From CAYWNA01 sp964459305 (GTDB taxonomy: Bacteria; Planctomycetota; Planctomycetia; Pirellulales; Pirellulaceae), in contig CAYWNA010000336.1 of assembly GCA_964459305.1 (NCBI GenBank), forward strand, positions 1 to 12,497: DNA of 12,497 nt, in the 5' to 3' direction. Below, one piece after another: positions 1 to 6,928 of this stretch. The translations under genes were made by a program, and so were the position numbers. How positions within the stretch are numbered: the stretch's first letter is position 1; every line of letters begins with the position of its first letter. Under the pieces are notes generated by a model. It had not been told where the DNA came from and made no database searches. It saw nothing but the letters and a program-made list of their open reading frames with translations.

Positions 1-124
1 AGGATGGCCCTCGAAGTCCGTGGTTGCGGAAGAAGTGGGACGATTGGCAATCCGTTCAACGAAGAGGCTGTTGAAGCGCTCGGTGTAGCAGATGGGAAGC
101 CGGCCTGGGACGGCCCCCAGGGCC
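1..124. other. Unresolved left edge; candidate end of a convergent plus-strand gene
   Basis: Two readings compete and neither is proven. On the plus strand a frame open from base 2 ends at a TAG at 86-88; its last residues read RLAIRSTKRLLKRSV, a plausible basic C-terminus that would converge on the gene ending at 125. On the minus strand a frame beginning at a GTG at 162-160, overlapping the end of the DUF6677-like gene, stays open to the window edge for 54 codons (RLPICYTERFNSLFVERIAN in its middle). Third-position GC is about 70 percent in both, so composition does not decide. Bases 38-56 also resemble the inverted repeat seen at 5189-5211, which would fit non-coding DNA. Confidence 0.3.
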
Positions 125-685
125 TCAGCCCTTTTCGCCAGGCGGCGGCTTGTCCGAATCACTGCCCTTTTTGTTGTCTGGTGAAGCAACGAACGGACCG
201 GCGTAGGCATCGCAAATCACCAGCATGTTCAACAGGCCGGCAATCATCGTGTAAAGCGTGCCGAGTTCAAAATTGATGTTCAGCTTCTTGTGCCAGCGAG
301 CCAGTTCATCTTCAGTTTCGGGCATCACAGGTTGTTGGGGAGGCGCCATAATGCCCCGCATTAGAGGCTCGTCGCCTTCCTTGACTCGGTGATTCTGCAG
401 CAAGGCTGGCAGTGCTGGCAGTCCGACGCCAACCTGGCAGAGATAGTGCCAACGTTTGTCCGTCTTTGTCCACGAAGCGTACACCACGTGGCCGTCACCG
501 ATGGTCAGGCCAAAGAAATAGGCCGCCAGGATGCAAACCATGAACAACACGCCCTTGAAGTATCGCCTCTGGTAGATGTGCCCGGCGCCGGGCCACAGCC
601 ACGCGAGAAAAGCAGCCAATCCGGGTTGTCGCAGATCGATTTCGATCGTCTCGTCCGGCTGCGTCCAGATGCTCTCTTTGGCCAT
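125..685 (-). CDS. DUF6677-like integral membrane protein (TM2-like N-terminus)
   Basis: This 186-aa protein has a TM2-like opening: a hydrophobic stretch from about residue 22, the motif WPGAGHIYQRRYFKG at 31-45, then a strong membrane segment at about 44-62. Further hydrophobic segments lie near 84-97 and 140-162, and the tail (165-186) is polar and rich in Lys, Asp and Pro. It resembles the planctomycete family I know as DUF6677, which has no assigned function; that name is from memory of the family, not a search. The ATG at 685 is preceded by GGAG 11 nt upstream, which supports the start. It is transcribed in the same direction as the ATPase gene at 930-1745, 244 bp upstream, and a TAGAAT box at 738-733 could be its -10 element, though no good -35 accompanies it. 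Confidence 0.8.
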   Translation of the reverse strand: MAKESIWTQPDETIEIDLRQPGLAAFLAWLWPGAGHIYQRRYFKGVLFMVCILAAYFFGLTIGDGHVVYASWTKTDKRWHYLCQVGVGLPALPALLQNHRVKEGDEPLMRGIMAPPQQPVMPETEDELARWHKKLNINFELGTLYTMIAGLLNMLVICDAYAGPFVASPDNKKGSDSDKPPPGEKG

Positions 686-929
686 GGTCGGGCGTTCTCC
701 AGGACGTTTTCGGGGGGCCGTTCAGAGCGCCCATTCTAGCCGAGTTTCTTTTTGACACCAGAGCGCGCGTGTTGGAATGAATGGTCATCGGCCGTTGTGC
801 GCGTGGCAGGATTCTTGTCGAAGCTTAACGTGTGGCGCCCGAATCCTTGCAAAATTGTCCGTTCAATTGGAGGAAGGCGGGTGAGCCTGCGTGATTCCAT
901 CATTCCGACATTCGTGGGTTCCCGCTCGA

Positions 930-1745
930 TTACCCCGCGAGTCTGGTCGGTCCTCGATACGTGTCGCTCAACTCGCCATAAACAGACTCGATGGTGTCCG
1001 AGTCAATGCTCGTGCGTTCTCGGGCCGCCGCGGCCACGAGGGCCAGTTCCGCCAGTTGGCCAACCCACCGTGGGCTTCCGTCGGTCAACTCGTGTAACCG
1101 AGTTGCGGCGGAATCCTCGAATACGGGCTCCAAGCGACCCACCATTGCGAGGCTGCTTCGCAAGAACTCGCTCACGTCGCCTTCATCCCATGGATCAAGA
1201 TGGATCCGCAACTGCGAAAGATGCAGCAAATCGGCATCCAAGCCAGTCATCCGCGTCGAGTTGGCCGTGACAATAGTCGTGAGCTTCTCATGATGGGTCT
1301 TGAGCAACCGTAGCACTTGGTTCAGCACGCCGCGCGACATGCTGTCCGCATCGTCCAACAGGAGGACTGTTTTCATGCCCAGGAAGTAGTTTTCCTCCAA
1401 ACGATCGCTGATCCGTCGCCATAACGAGAAGTCGTCTTCACCGTCCCGCGGGTTGGTACCCAGGCCAGACGCCAGAGACCACAGGAAATCACGCGTGCCC
1501 TGGCCCACGACGTTGACGGAGCTTGCCGAACACCCCAATCTCAGGAGCTGGCGGCAGAATACGGCTAGGACAGTCGACTTCCCGTTGCCCCCGCCGCCCG
1601 ACAGAATGCCTAGCGACCTTCCCTGCTCGACCAGGAAATGCAGTCGCGCCAAAGCCTCCTCATGGGTGGGTCCAGCAAAGAAGAAGGCGACATCATTCGA
1701 GTTGCGAAATGGCGACTCGCGAAGTCCCCAGTAGGATACGTGCAT
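930..1745 (-). CDS. ExeA/GspA-like AAA ATPase
   Basis: This 271-aa P-loop ATPase starts MHVSYWGLRESPF, matching the usual opening of ExeA-type ATPases (M-x-x-x-Y-W-G-L-x-x-x-P-F). Walker A is GGGGNGKST at 50-58, Walker B is TVLLLDDAD at 126-134, a sensor-1-like Asn sits in TIVTAN near 162, and an Arg lies in LSQLR near 180. ExeA relatives help assemble the secretin of type II secretion, and the same fold is used by transposition ATPases. This one has neither a C-terminal peptidoglycan-binding domain nor a visible secretion neighbour, so its partner is unknown. The frame is open upstream to 1910, but the ATG at 1745 has AAGGTG seven bases before it and gives the family-typical N-terminus. It diverges from rsmE. 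Confidence 0.85.
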   Translation of the reverse strand: MHVSYWGLRESPFRNSNDVAFFFAGPTHEEALARLHFLVEQGRSLGILSGGGGNGKSTVLAVFCRQLLRLGCSASSVNVVGQGTRDFLWSLASGLGTNPRDGEDDFSLWRRISDRLEENYFLGMKTVLLLDDADSMSRGVLNQVLRLLKTHHEKLTTIVTANSTRMTGLDADLLHLSQLRIHLDPWDEGDVSEFLRSSLAMVGRLEPVFEDSAATRLHELTDGSPRWVGQLAELALVAAAARERTSIDSDTIESVYGELSDTYRGPTRLAG

Positions 1746-1835
1746 ATTTTGGCACCTTGCGGAATCAATTCCGTACAGCTTACCTAATCGGTACAATCGG
1801 TAATTGAGCTTCACGAAAACTCGGGGGTGGTTTCC
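1746..1835. promoter_or_regulatory. Divergent promoter region between the ATPase gene and rsmE
   Basis: Ninety bases separate the two start codons and must carry both promoters. On the plus strand TACAAT at 1792-1797 is a fair -10 box about 39 bp before the rsmE ATG, but the matching -35 position (TTCCGT) is poor. A perfect short inverted repeat, GGAAT-ca-ATTCC, lies at 1761-1772, and AATCGGTA occurs twice (1785-1792 and 1795-1802), so an operator is possible. This is read from sequence only. Confidence 0.35.
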
Positions 1836-2552
1836 ATGGGCAATAGATTCTTCGTTGATCGGCCCATCAGCGGTCAGACTGCGAAAGTAACGGATGCAGA
1901 GGCACAGCACATGGTGAAAGCGATGCGTGCCGAAGTTGGCGACGCTGTGACGCTTTTTGATGGGAGTGGCGCCGAATACTCTGCACGGATTACTCAGATT
2001 GACCGCAGCGCGGTGGGTCTGGAATTGCTAGCACGCCGTGAAGTGGATCGGGAGTTGGCGTTTGACCTCACGTTGGGCGTCGCGCTGCCGAAGGGCGACC
2101 GGCAGCGATGGCTGATCGAAAAGTCGGTAGAACTAGGTGTGACTCGCGTCGTACCGCTGACGACTTCGCGAGGCGTTGCCCAGCCGGTCGATCGGGCGCT
2201 TGTGCGGCTTCGGCGTGCCGTCATCGAGGCATCCAAGCAGTGTGGGCGAAACCGGCTGATGGATATCGCCACGCCCAAGACGTTGGCCGAGTTCGCTGCA
2301 ACCGCTCCCAGCGGCTCCCTTCGCTTGCTGGCACATCCCGATCCAACCACGAAGCCTGTCGGCTCTGTGCGTCAGCAGAGGCCCCCCCAGTCCATCCTCC
2401 TGGCAATAGGTCCGGAAGGCGGCTTCACCGCAGACGAAGTTCGGGTGGTCAGCGACGATTGGCAACTTGTGCGTCTCGGACCGCGTATACTCCGCATCGA
2501 AACCGCTGCCGTGGCGCTGGTCGCCCACATTTCACTCATGTGGTCAAGTTAG
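1836..2552 (+). CDS. rsmE: 16S rRNA (uracil-1498-N3)-methyltransferase RsmE
   Basis: RsmE methylates N3 of U1498 in helix 44 of 16S rRNA using S-adenosylmethionine. The 238-aa product has the family layout: an N-terminal PUA-like RNA-binding part (about 1-70, opening NRFFVD) and a C-terminal SPOUT (trefoil-knot) domain (about 75-238). Diagnostic motifs are EKSVELG at 95-101, EASKQCGRNR at 131-140, the SAM-binding IGPEGGFTADEV at 191-202 and LGPRILRIETAAVA at 214-227. Length is normal. A GTG at 1827 is in frame, but the ATG at 1836 is preferred because GGGGG at 1823-1827 then serves as ribosome binding site with eight bases of spacing. It is divergent from the ATPase gene and convergent with the lipoprotein gene. 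Confidence 0.95.
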   Translation: MGNRFFVDRPISGQTAKVTDAEAQHMVKAMRAEVGDAVTLFDGSGAEYSARITQIDRSAVGLELLARREVDRELAFDLTLGVALPKGDRQRWLIEKSVELGVTRVVPLTTSRGVAQPVDRALVRLRRAVIEASKQCGRNRLMDIATPKTLAEFAATAPSGSLRLLAHPDPTTKPVGSVRQQRPPQSILLAIGPEGGFTADEVRVVSDDWQLVRLGPRILRIETAAVALVAHISLMWSS

Positions 2553-2592
2553 CTCGCATGCTCCGCTTGCGCTTTCTAAGGTTGCGCTGTAG

Positions 2593-2612
2593 CCGAATTC
2601 GCCAGAATTTGG
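2593..2612. terminator. Possible weak hairpin between convergent rsmE and lipoprotein genes
   Basis: CCGAATTC (2593-2600), loop GCCA, then GAATTTGG (2605-2612) can form an eight-pair stem with one G.U pair. It sits between the two convergent stop codons, where a terminator is expected, but no T-run follows on either strand, so its function is uncertain. Confidence 0.3.
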
Positions 2613-2642
2613 AGGTGATATGATCGTCACAACGTAGGCGCG

Positions 2643-3548
2643 TCAGCGGCGGGTGCCTGGAGGTGCTGGCGGAACGAACCGGGATGCGGTGCCAGGGCGC
2701 CCGTGAATCGGGCCATTTAGTGGCTGCGCCGGGCTCCATGACGGTTGCACCGGAACGTGTTGTGGTTGGTTCGGAGCGTACTGCGGTTGGTTCGGAGCAT
2801 ACTGCGGCTGGTTCGGAGCATACTGTGGCCGGTTCGGAGCGTACTGCGGCCGGTTCGGAGCGTACTGTGGCCGGTTCGGAGCGTGCGGTCGCTGTCCGGC
2901 GGGTCGGCCTTCGCGACGAACTCGCAGAATGAGCGTGTCGAGTTCGGGTACGGAGCGATACTTCTTGCCGAATCCAACGCCGTCTGCCTTGACTGCGAGA
3001 AACGTCTCGGCATTGAGAACCTTGGCGCGCCGGAAGAAATTCTGCTCTTGCAGTTTCGCCATGATCCCGTTCACCTGCCACGCGGGTATGTCCAGCAGCC
3101 ACGCTTCGATAATCTGTGCATTGTGATTCCCTGCGTCTTGGTCATCGCTGCCGCCAACCAGGCGACTCCAGAACGAGCCTCCCTCGGACTCCTCTGCACC
3201 ATTCGGCCGTACGAAAACCTTGGCTTGGGCGTAGCCCGGAATGCCGTGGGGATGTGGTTGCTGGATTTGCAGCGTGGTTGTGGTGACGTTGGGCAGTGGA
3301 CTGTGCGACGGTTGCTGGAACGACACCATCTGAGTTTGCCCCGACAAGCCCGCAGCGGCAAGGTTCACCCGATCCGATTCAGTACGGTACGCGATCCACA
3401 CATCGTTAAACTGCTTGGCCGTGGTCAAGGCCCCCATGGAGCCCTGCTTCTTTGGCAGCGAGCAGCCCGTCGAAGCGGCGATGGCAAGGATGTAACAGCC
3501 GGCGAAAGCCCAGGCAAGACGACAGCGACATAAGGTCCACGCGTTCAT
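2643..3548 (-). CDS. Predicted lipoprotein with C-terminal Pro/Asn/Gln heptad repeats
   Basis: The 301-aa product starts with a basic n-region and a hydrophobic stretch (about 11-25) ending in STGC, so Cys29 is a likely lipidation site and the protein a predicted outer-membrane or periplasmic lipoprotein. Residues 30-100 are low-complexity, and a more structured region (about 105-212, with IIEAWLLDIPAWQVNGIM and FFRRAKVLNAETFLAVK) looks like a small folded domain. From 223 to 264 come six units of the form APN(R/Q)PQ(Y/H), followed by a Pro-rich tail ending GTRR. I do not recognise the family and assign no function. The ATG at 3548 has only a weak AGAGAAAC upstream, but it gives a proper signal sequence. 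It converges on rsmE. Confidence 0.75.
   Translation of the reverse strand: MNAWTLCRCRLAWAFAGCYILAIAASTGCSLPKKQGSMGALTTAKQFNDVWIAYRTESDRVNLAAAGLSGQTQMVSFQQPSHSPLPNVTTTTLQIQQPHPHGIPGYAQAKVFVRPNGAEESEGGSFWSRLVGGSDDQDAGNHNAQIIEAWLLDIPAWQVNGIMAKLQEQNFFRRAKVLNAETFLAVKADGVGFGKKYRSVPELDTLILRVRREGRPAGQRPHAPNRPQYAPNRPQYAPNRPQYAPNQPQYAPNQPQYAPNQPQHVPVQPSWSPAQPLNGPIHGRPGTASRFVPPAPPGTRR
2757..2882 (-). repeat. Six-copy 21-bp tandem repeat inside the lipoprotein gene
   Basis: Six contiguous 21-bp units encode residues 223-264 of the lipoprotein. The shared core on the plus strand is GGTTCGGAGC. The first three units in protein order carry Arg (APNRPQ) and the last three Gln (APNQPQ), as expected from duplication of sub-blocks. 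Because 21 is a multiple of three, several other frames also stay open across the array; these are shadows, not genes. Confidence 0.95.
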
Positions 3549-3687
3549 TGTTTCTCTGGTTTCAAGCGAGATGAAAGGGAGTGGCCGCGCTTATTGCTAT
3601 CGTCGCCCGCGCCGGACTATCTTGAACAATCGCCACAGATGGTAGGAAAGGATCTTTGGAAATAGGAATTGAAAATCGCTAATCCCA

Positions 3688-3716
3688 TTGACCGGGCCGT
3701 GTTGTCATTCGACAAT
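3688..3716 (+). promoter_or_regulatory. Candidate sigma-70-type promoter for Gfo/Idh gene 1
   Basis: TTGACC at 3688-3693 and GACAAT at 3711-3716 are separated by 17 bp, five of six and four of six matches to consensus. A start near 3723 would give a leader of about 47 nt to the ATG at 3770. The inverted repeat TTGTC-attc-GACAA (3702-3715) overlaps the -10 box, and the palindrome ACACGTGT (3719-3726) sits at the expected start site; either could be an operator. Confidence 0.4.
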
Positions 3717-3769
3717 CAACACGTGTCGATTCCACCTGCCATCCTGTTGCCTGCCAGGAGACTAAGAAC

Positions 3770-5161
3770 ATGACCCGTTTGAACCGTCGCGAATTCCTTG
3801 ACCGATCCAAGAAGACAACCCTGGGCGTGGCTGCCGGGGTGACGATTCTCAGCAATGCAAAGTCGGCCCGCGGAGCACCGGCTGCCGACAAGGTGATTCT
3901 GGCCGCTGTCGGCGCGGGCGGTCGCGGCCCCCATTTGGCGACGCATCCTGAATGGGGCTTTCTCTGTCGCGGCGACTGCGAATACGCCTATATCTGCGAT
4001 CCGGACTCAAAGAAAGCGGCGTCACGCGTCCAAAAGTTTGCCGATGCGCAGGGCGGAAAAGAGCCCACGGTGGTGCAGGATTTCCGCAAGGCCCTGGACG
4101 ACAAGTCGGTCGACGCTATCGTGAGCGCCACGCCCGATCACTGGCACGCGCTCTCGACGGTTTGGGCCTGCCAGGCCGAAAAAGACGTATACGTGGAGAA
4201 GCCGGCCCACCACAGTTGCTGGGAAGGCCAGAAGATGGTCGAGGCGGCCAGGAAGTACAAACGAGTGGTGCAGATCGGCACACAGAACCGCAGTGCACCG
4301 TACAACATCGCCGCCAGGAAATACATCGAGGAAGGCAAACTGGGAACCGTTCACCTGTGCCGCATCTACAACCAGAAGCCACCGTGGGGCATGACCAAGA
4401 AGCAGCCCAACAGCGATCCACCGACCGGTTTCAACTGGGACATCTGGAACGGACCGGCGCCCGAACACCCGTACAACGCTGGCTTTCACCGGACTTGGCA
4501 CCATCTGTGGCGCTATTCCGGCGGCGACATGGCCAACGACGCCAGCCACCAGATCGACCTGGCGCGATGGCTGCTGGGAGTCACCTACCCGAAGACCGCC
4601 TATTGCACGGGCGGCCGCTACGCGACCAATCCCGAAGAGCTGGTGGCCGAAACGCCCGATACACAGATCGCGCTTTACGACTTCGACGGTCTGCTAGTCA
4701 GCTTTGAACTGACGCTGTACGGCGGCTACATGCTCAAGACCGACGGAGTCCTCCGAGAGAGCGACATGTTTCCGTACTGGATGCAGAATTCGACGCGAAT
4801 CGAGATCTTCGGCACCGAGGGCGTGATGGTCGTGGGCCGGCATGGTGGCGGCTGGCAAGTGTTCGTGCGGCCCAAGAGCCGCCAGCCCGTGGTCAAGGAC
4901 CACATGTATGGCCGTTTTCCCGATCCCGATCACAAAGAGAATTTCATTCAGTGCATCCGCACCCGGGAGAAACCCAACGCCGACGTACTGGAAGGTCATC
5001 GAAGCGCGCTGCTGATCCATTATGGAAACATCAGCTATCGACTGGGCGGCCAGAAAGTCAAGATCGATCCTGAGACCGAGGAGATCGTCGGCAATCCCGA
5101 AGCCATGAAGCTGTTCAGACGGTCGTACCGCGAGCCATGGGTCGTGCCCGAGAAGGTGTGA
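3770..5161 (+). CDS. Tat-exported Gfo/Idh/MocA family oxidoreductase 1
   Basis: This 463-aa protein begins with a twin-arginine signal (NRREFLDRS, Arg6-Arg7, then a hydrophobic stretch to about residue 37), so it should be folded with its cofactor in the cytoplasm and exported. The Rossmann dinucleotide motif is VGAGGRG at 47-53. TPDHWH at 121-126, EKP at 143-145 (catalytic Lys144) and DASHQID at 257-263 (catalytic-type His) are typical of the family, which oxidises or epimerises sugars and cyclitols with bound NAD(P). The same fold includes the GH109 NAD-dependent glycosidases, so a retaining glycosidase is an alternative. Substrate is unknown. The start is fixed by AGGAG nine bases before the ATG. 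A two-Cys loop at 66-70 is unusual. Transcription should stop at the hairpin at 5189. Confidence 0.92.
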   Translation: MTRLNRREFLDRSKKTTLGVAAGVTILSNAKSARGAPAADKVILAAVGAGGRGPHLATHPEWGFLCRGDCEYAYICDPDSKKAASRVQKFADAQGGKEPTVVQDFRKALDDKSVDAIVSATPDHWHALSTVWACQAEKDVYVEKPAHHSCWEGQKMVEAARKYKRVVQIGTQNRSAPYNIAARKYIEEGKLGTVHLCRIYNQKPPWGMTKKQPNSDPPTGFNWDIWNGPAPEHPYNAGFHRTWHHLWRYSGGDMANDASHQIDLARWLLGVTYPKTAYCTGGRYATNPEELVAETPDTQIALYDFDGLLVSFELTLYGGYMLKTDGVLRESDMFPYWMQNSTRIEIFGTEGVMVVGRHGGGWQVFVRPKSRQPVVKDHMYGRFPDPDHKENFIQCIRTREKPNADVLEGHRSALLIHYGNISYRLGGQKVKIDPETEEIVGNPEAMKLFRRSYREPWVVPEKV

Positions 5162-5188
5162 GCCCAAGCGATGCAATAACTTCTTCGT

Positions 5189-5219
5189 AGGACGGATTGC
5201 CAATCCGTCCTTCTTTTTT
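5189..5219 (+). terminator. Rho-independent terminator after Gfo/Idh gene 1
   Basis: AGGACGGATTG (5189-5199) and CAATCCGTCCT (5201-5211) are perfect reverse complements around one base; a realistic fold is an eight-pair GC-rich stem with loop TTGCCAA. TCTTTTTT follows at 5212-5219. It begins 27 bp after the stop codon of the plus-strand gene. The convergent minus-strand gene reads into the same hairpin but lacks a T-run on its side. Confidence 0.88.
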
Positions 5220-5246
5220 GCAGTTACGGAGTGAGCTAACGCGCCC

Positions 5247-6347
5247 CTATTGCCAGTTCTCCGGCAAATCGACAAAGTAGCCCGCAATCCACTTTCCTTC
5301 GGGACGGATCTCGTAGTCGACGATGAAGCGGCGGTGCTTGCCGACAGCCACGGATACCGGGTAGCTGGCGTCGGCAATCGGCTGACCGTCCGCACGGTAC
5401 TGGTAACACAACAGACGGCCTTCGATGTCCCAACGGCGGAAGTCGGCGTCGTCGGTCGTCACCATCGATACCGAGATCATCCGGCGGTCGGCATAGGTCA
5501 GAACCGGCATGCTTCCGTGCCGATCCAGGTGGGCGGGCGAAGTGGATCGGGCGTCTCGCACGTTCGTCTTTGTCGGTACGTCCCAGGTCCGCCCGTCGTC
5601 GCGGCTTTCGCTTTTCCAGAAATAGCCGTCTCGCACGCTGTTCTCGCGGAAGATCCCCACAATTCGCCTCGGCTCGACCTCCAGTGCGACCCATTCATCG
5701 CCCACAAACCTTTGCGTATCGGGAACACGGGAAAGCTCCCAGGTTTTGCCGCTGTCCGAGGACCGAGCAGCGATTGAACCGTTGCCTGGCGATTTGTAGA
5801 TGGGGATCAGAAGATCGCCCGACGCCAGGGCAATCGGCGCCCCGCGCGTGCGGGCGTCGAGTTCAGCGATGGCCCGCGGCGTCTTCCATGTCATTCCGCC
5901 GTCGTGGGAACAGATGACCATCGTCCGCGATACGCGATCCTTGGTGTACGTGTTGTAGCAGACCATCATCCGCCCATCGGGCAGTTGTGTGACCGCCGCG
6001 TTCCGATCGTCGATTCCCGGCTCATCCACCACGATCCGCGCCGGCGCCCAGGTCCGCGCGTCATCCTCGCTGAAGGTCCACATGATTTTCCCCGTGGCCG
6101 AGAATCCATGTACCCCGTCGTCGCGAAACACGCAAACGAGACGTTCTTTGCCAGCCCAAGCGACCCACGGCCATCCAGGATAGCCGCCGCGATGGAGGAT
6201 CACGTCAGGCTTACTCTTGGGTGATGAAGCCTGCTCTGCTGCCGACACATTCTGCACGCGTTGGTCACCGTAACCGCTCAGAGTCATTGCGGCGCCGCAA
6301 AATGAGGTCCGGCGAAGGAAGCCACGACGATTTAGAGTGTTGCTCAC
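5247..6347 (-). CDS. Tat-exported BNR/sialidase-like beta-propeller protein
   Basis: The 366-aa product has a Tat signal (NRRGFLRRTS, Arg7-Arg8) followed by a short hydrophobic run. It carries four Asp-box motifs (S-x-D-x-G-x-T-W): SEDDARTW at 93-100 (Ala replaces Gly), SHDGGMTW at 147-154, SSDSGKTW at 196-203 and SRDDGRTW at 248-255, spaced as in six-bladed sialidase propellers. The family includes exo-alpha-sialidases, but many planctomycete members have no tested activity, and I cannot confirm the arginine triad or the Tyr/Glu pair, so sialic acid as substrate is not established. The start is GTG at 6347 with AGGAG seven bases upstream. It has its own promoter and converges on Gfo/Idh gene 1. 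Confidence 0.88.
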   Translation of the reverse strand: MSNTLNRRGFLRRTSFCGAAMTLSGYGDQRVQNVSAAEQASSPKSKPDVILHRGGYPGWPWVAWAGKERLVCVFRDDGVHGFSATGKIMWTFSEDDARTWAPARIVVDEPGIDDRNAAVTQLPDGRMMVCYNTYTKDRVSRTMVICSHDGGMTWKTPRAIAELDARTRGAPIALASGDLLIPIYKSPGNGSIAARSSDSGKTWELSRVPDTQRFVGDEWVALEVEPRRIVGIFRENSVRDGYFWKSESRDDGRTWDVPTKTNVRDARSTSPAHLDRHGSMPVLTYADRRMISVSMVTTDDADFRRWDIEGRLLCYQYRADGQPIADASYPVSVAVGKHRRFIVDYEIRPEGKWIAGYFVDLPENWQ

Positions 6348-6382
6348 TAATCCGCTCCTGTTACATGGGACGAAACGCGCGC

Positions 6383-6410
6383 ACTATACCGAAACCAGCG
6401 CATACGTCAA
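6383..6410 (-). promoter_or_regulatory. Sigma-70-type promoter for the 5247-6347 sialidase-like gene
   Basis: Reading the minus strand, TTGACG (6410-6405) and TATAGT (6388-6383) are 16 bp apart, each five of six to consensus. A start near 6376 gives a leader of about 29 nt containing the AGGAG site. This separates the gene from the LRR relic upstream. Confidence 0.6.
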
Positions 6411-6487
6411 CAGTCGGATGTGCTGAGGGCGGTCCAGGGCCTTCTGTCATTGGCGGGGAGATGTTCTTCAGGTGCCGATTAGCAGTC

Positions 6488-6928
6488 CTAGCGCCGGACG
6501 CTTAGGCCGGGACGCCGTTTTGCGATAGCCTTTGCACCGTCGGGCGTGACGTCGGTGTAGCGGATGTTGACGAGTTTCAGGCTTGGCTGCTCGACCAACG
6601 CCGCCAATCCGTCGTCGTCGATTTGGCACCCGGTGAGTCCAAGGTATTCCAGTGATTCCAACGTGGAAAGCTGCTGCAGGCCTTCGCTGGTGACTTGCGT
6701 CCAGGACAGTTCGAGACGTACAAGTCGTCGGAGCGGCGCCAGGTGCGCAAGCCCTCCATCGGTAATGTCCAGGTGGACCAGGCTTAAGCTCTCCAAGTTC
6801 GTCAGCCGACCAATCGTCTGCAGGGCATCGTCCGTGATCCACGGCCCACCGTGGCCATGGCGTCGAGCCAGTTGCAGGCGCTAGAATTCGCGCAATCCAG
6901 CGAGGTGTGCGATGCCTCGCTTTGGGAT
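6488..6928 (-). pseudogene. Leucine-rich-repeat gene relic, 5' end missing, internal stop
   Basis: Read on the minus strand, the frame continues directly from the stop codon of the neighbouring sialidase-like gene (TAA, 6931-6929). It gives IPKRGIAHLAGLREF, a TAG at 6883-6881, then RLQLARRHG and, from 6826 to 6539, four consecutive 24-residue LRR units (for example GLAHLAPLRRLVRLELSW) with the I/V-T-D/S-x-G-L pattern of planctomycete LRR proteins, then a short basic cap ending SVRR-TAG. The piece before the TAG (GIAHLAGLRE) is itself LRR-like, so the stop lies inside a repeat. No ATG or GTG occurs in frame; the only candidate starts are TTG codons without a ribosome binding site. The relic is therefore probably not translated. 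A short LRR protein from TTG at 6796 (102 aa) is a less likely alternative. Confidence 0.7.

Noticed and set aside
736..903. Minus-strand 55-codon frame between the ATPase and DUF6677-like genes (ATGATG at 903)
   Set aside because: It is co-oriented with both neighbours, but there is no convincing ribosome binding site, third-position GC is about 58 percent (near background), and the product looks random and basic. The 686-929 gap otherwise shows only a possible TAGAAT box at 738-733.
2745..3533. Long plus-strand frame opposite the lipoprotein gene
   Set aside because: It is kept open by the 21-bp repeat and antisense codon bias; it has no signal sequence, ribosome binding site or domain, whereas the minus-strand reading has a lipobox and sensible composition.
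5220..5240. Short dyad GTTA...TAAC after the Gfo/Idh terminator
   Set aside because: Only four pairs with a mismatch next to them and no T-run; too weak to call a second terminator for the convergent gene.
5250..6224. Several plus-strand frames opposite the first sialidase-like gene
   Set aside because: They are shadows of a gene with four clear Asp-boxes, a Tat signal and a matching promoter; the shadows contain no recognisable motif.
6468..6842. 124-aa minus-strand frame across the LRR relic
   Set aside because: It is another frame of the same DNA, rich in Arg, Pro and His with no pattern; the LRR periodicity is found only in the frame ending at 6488.
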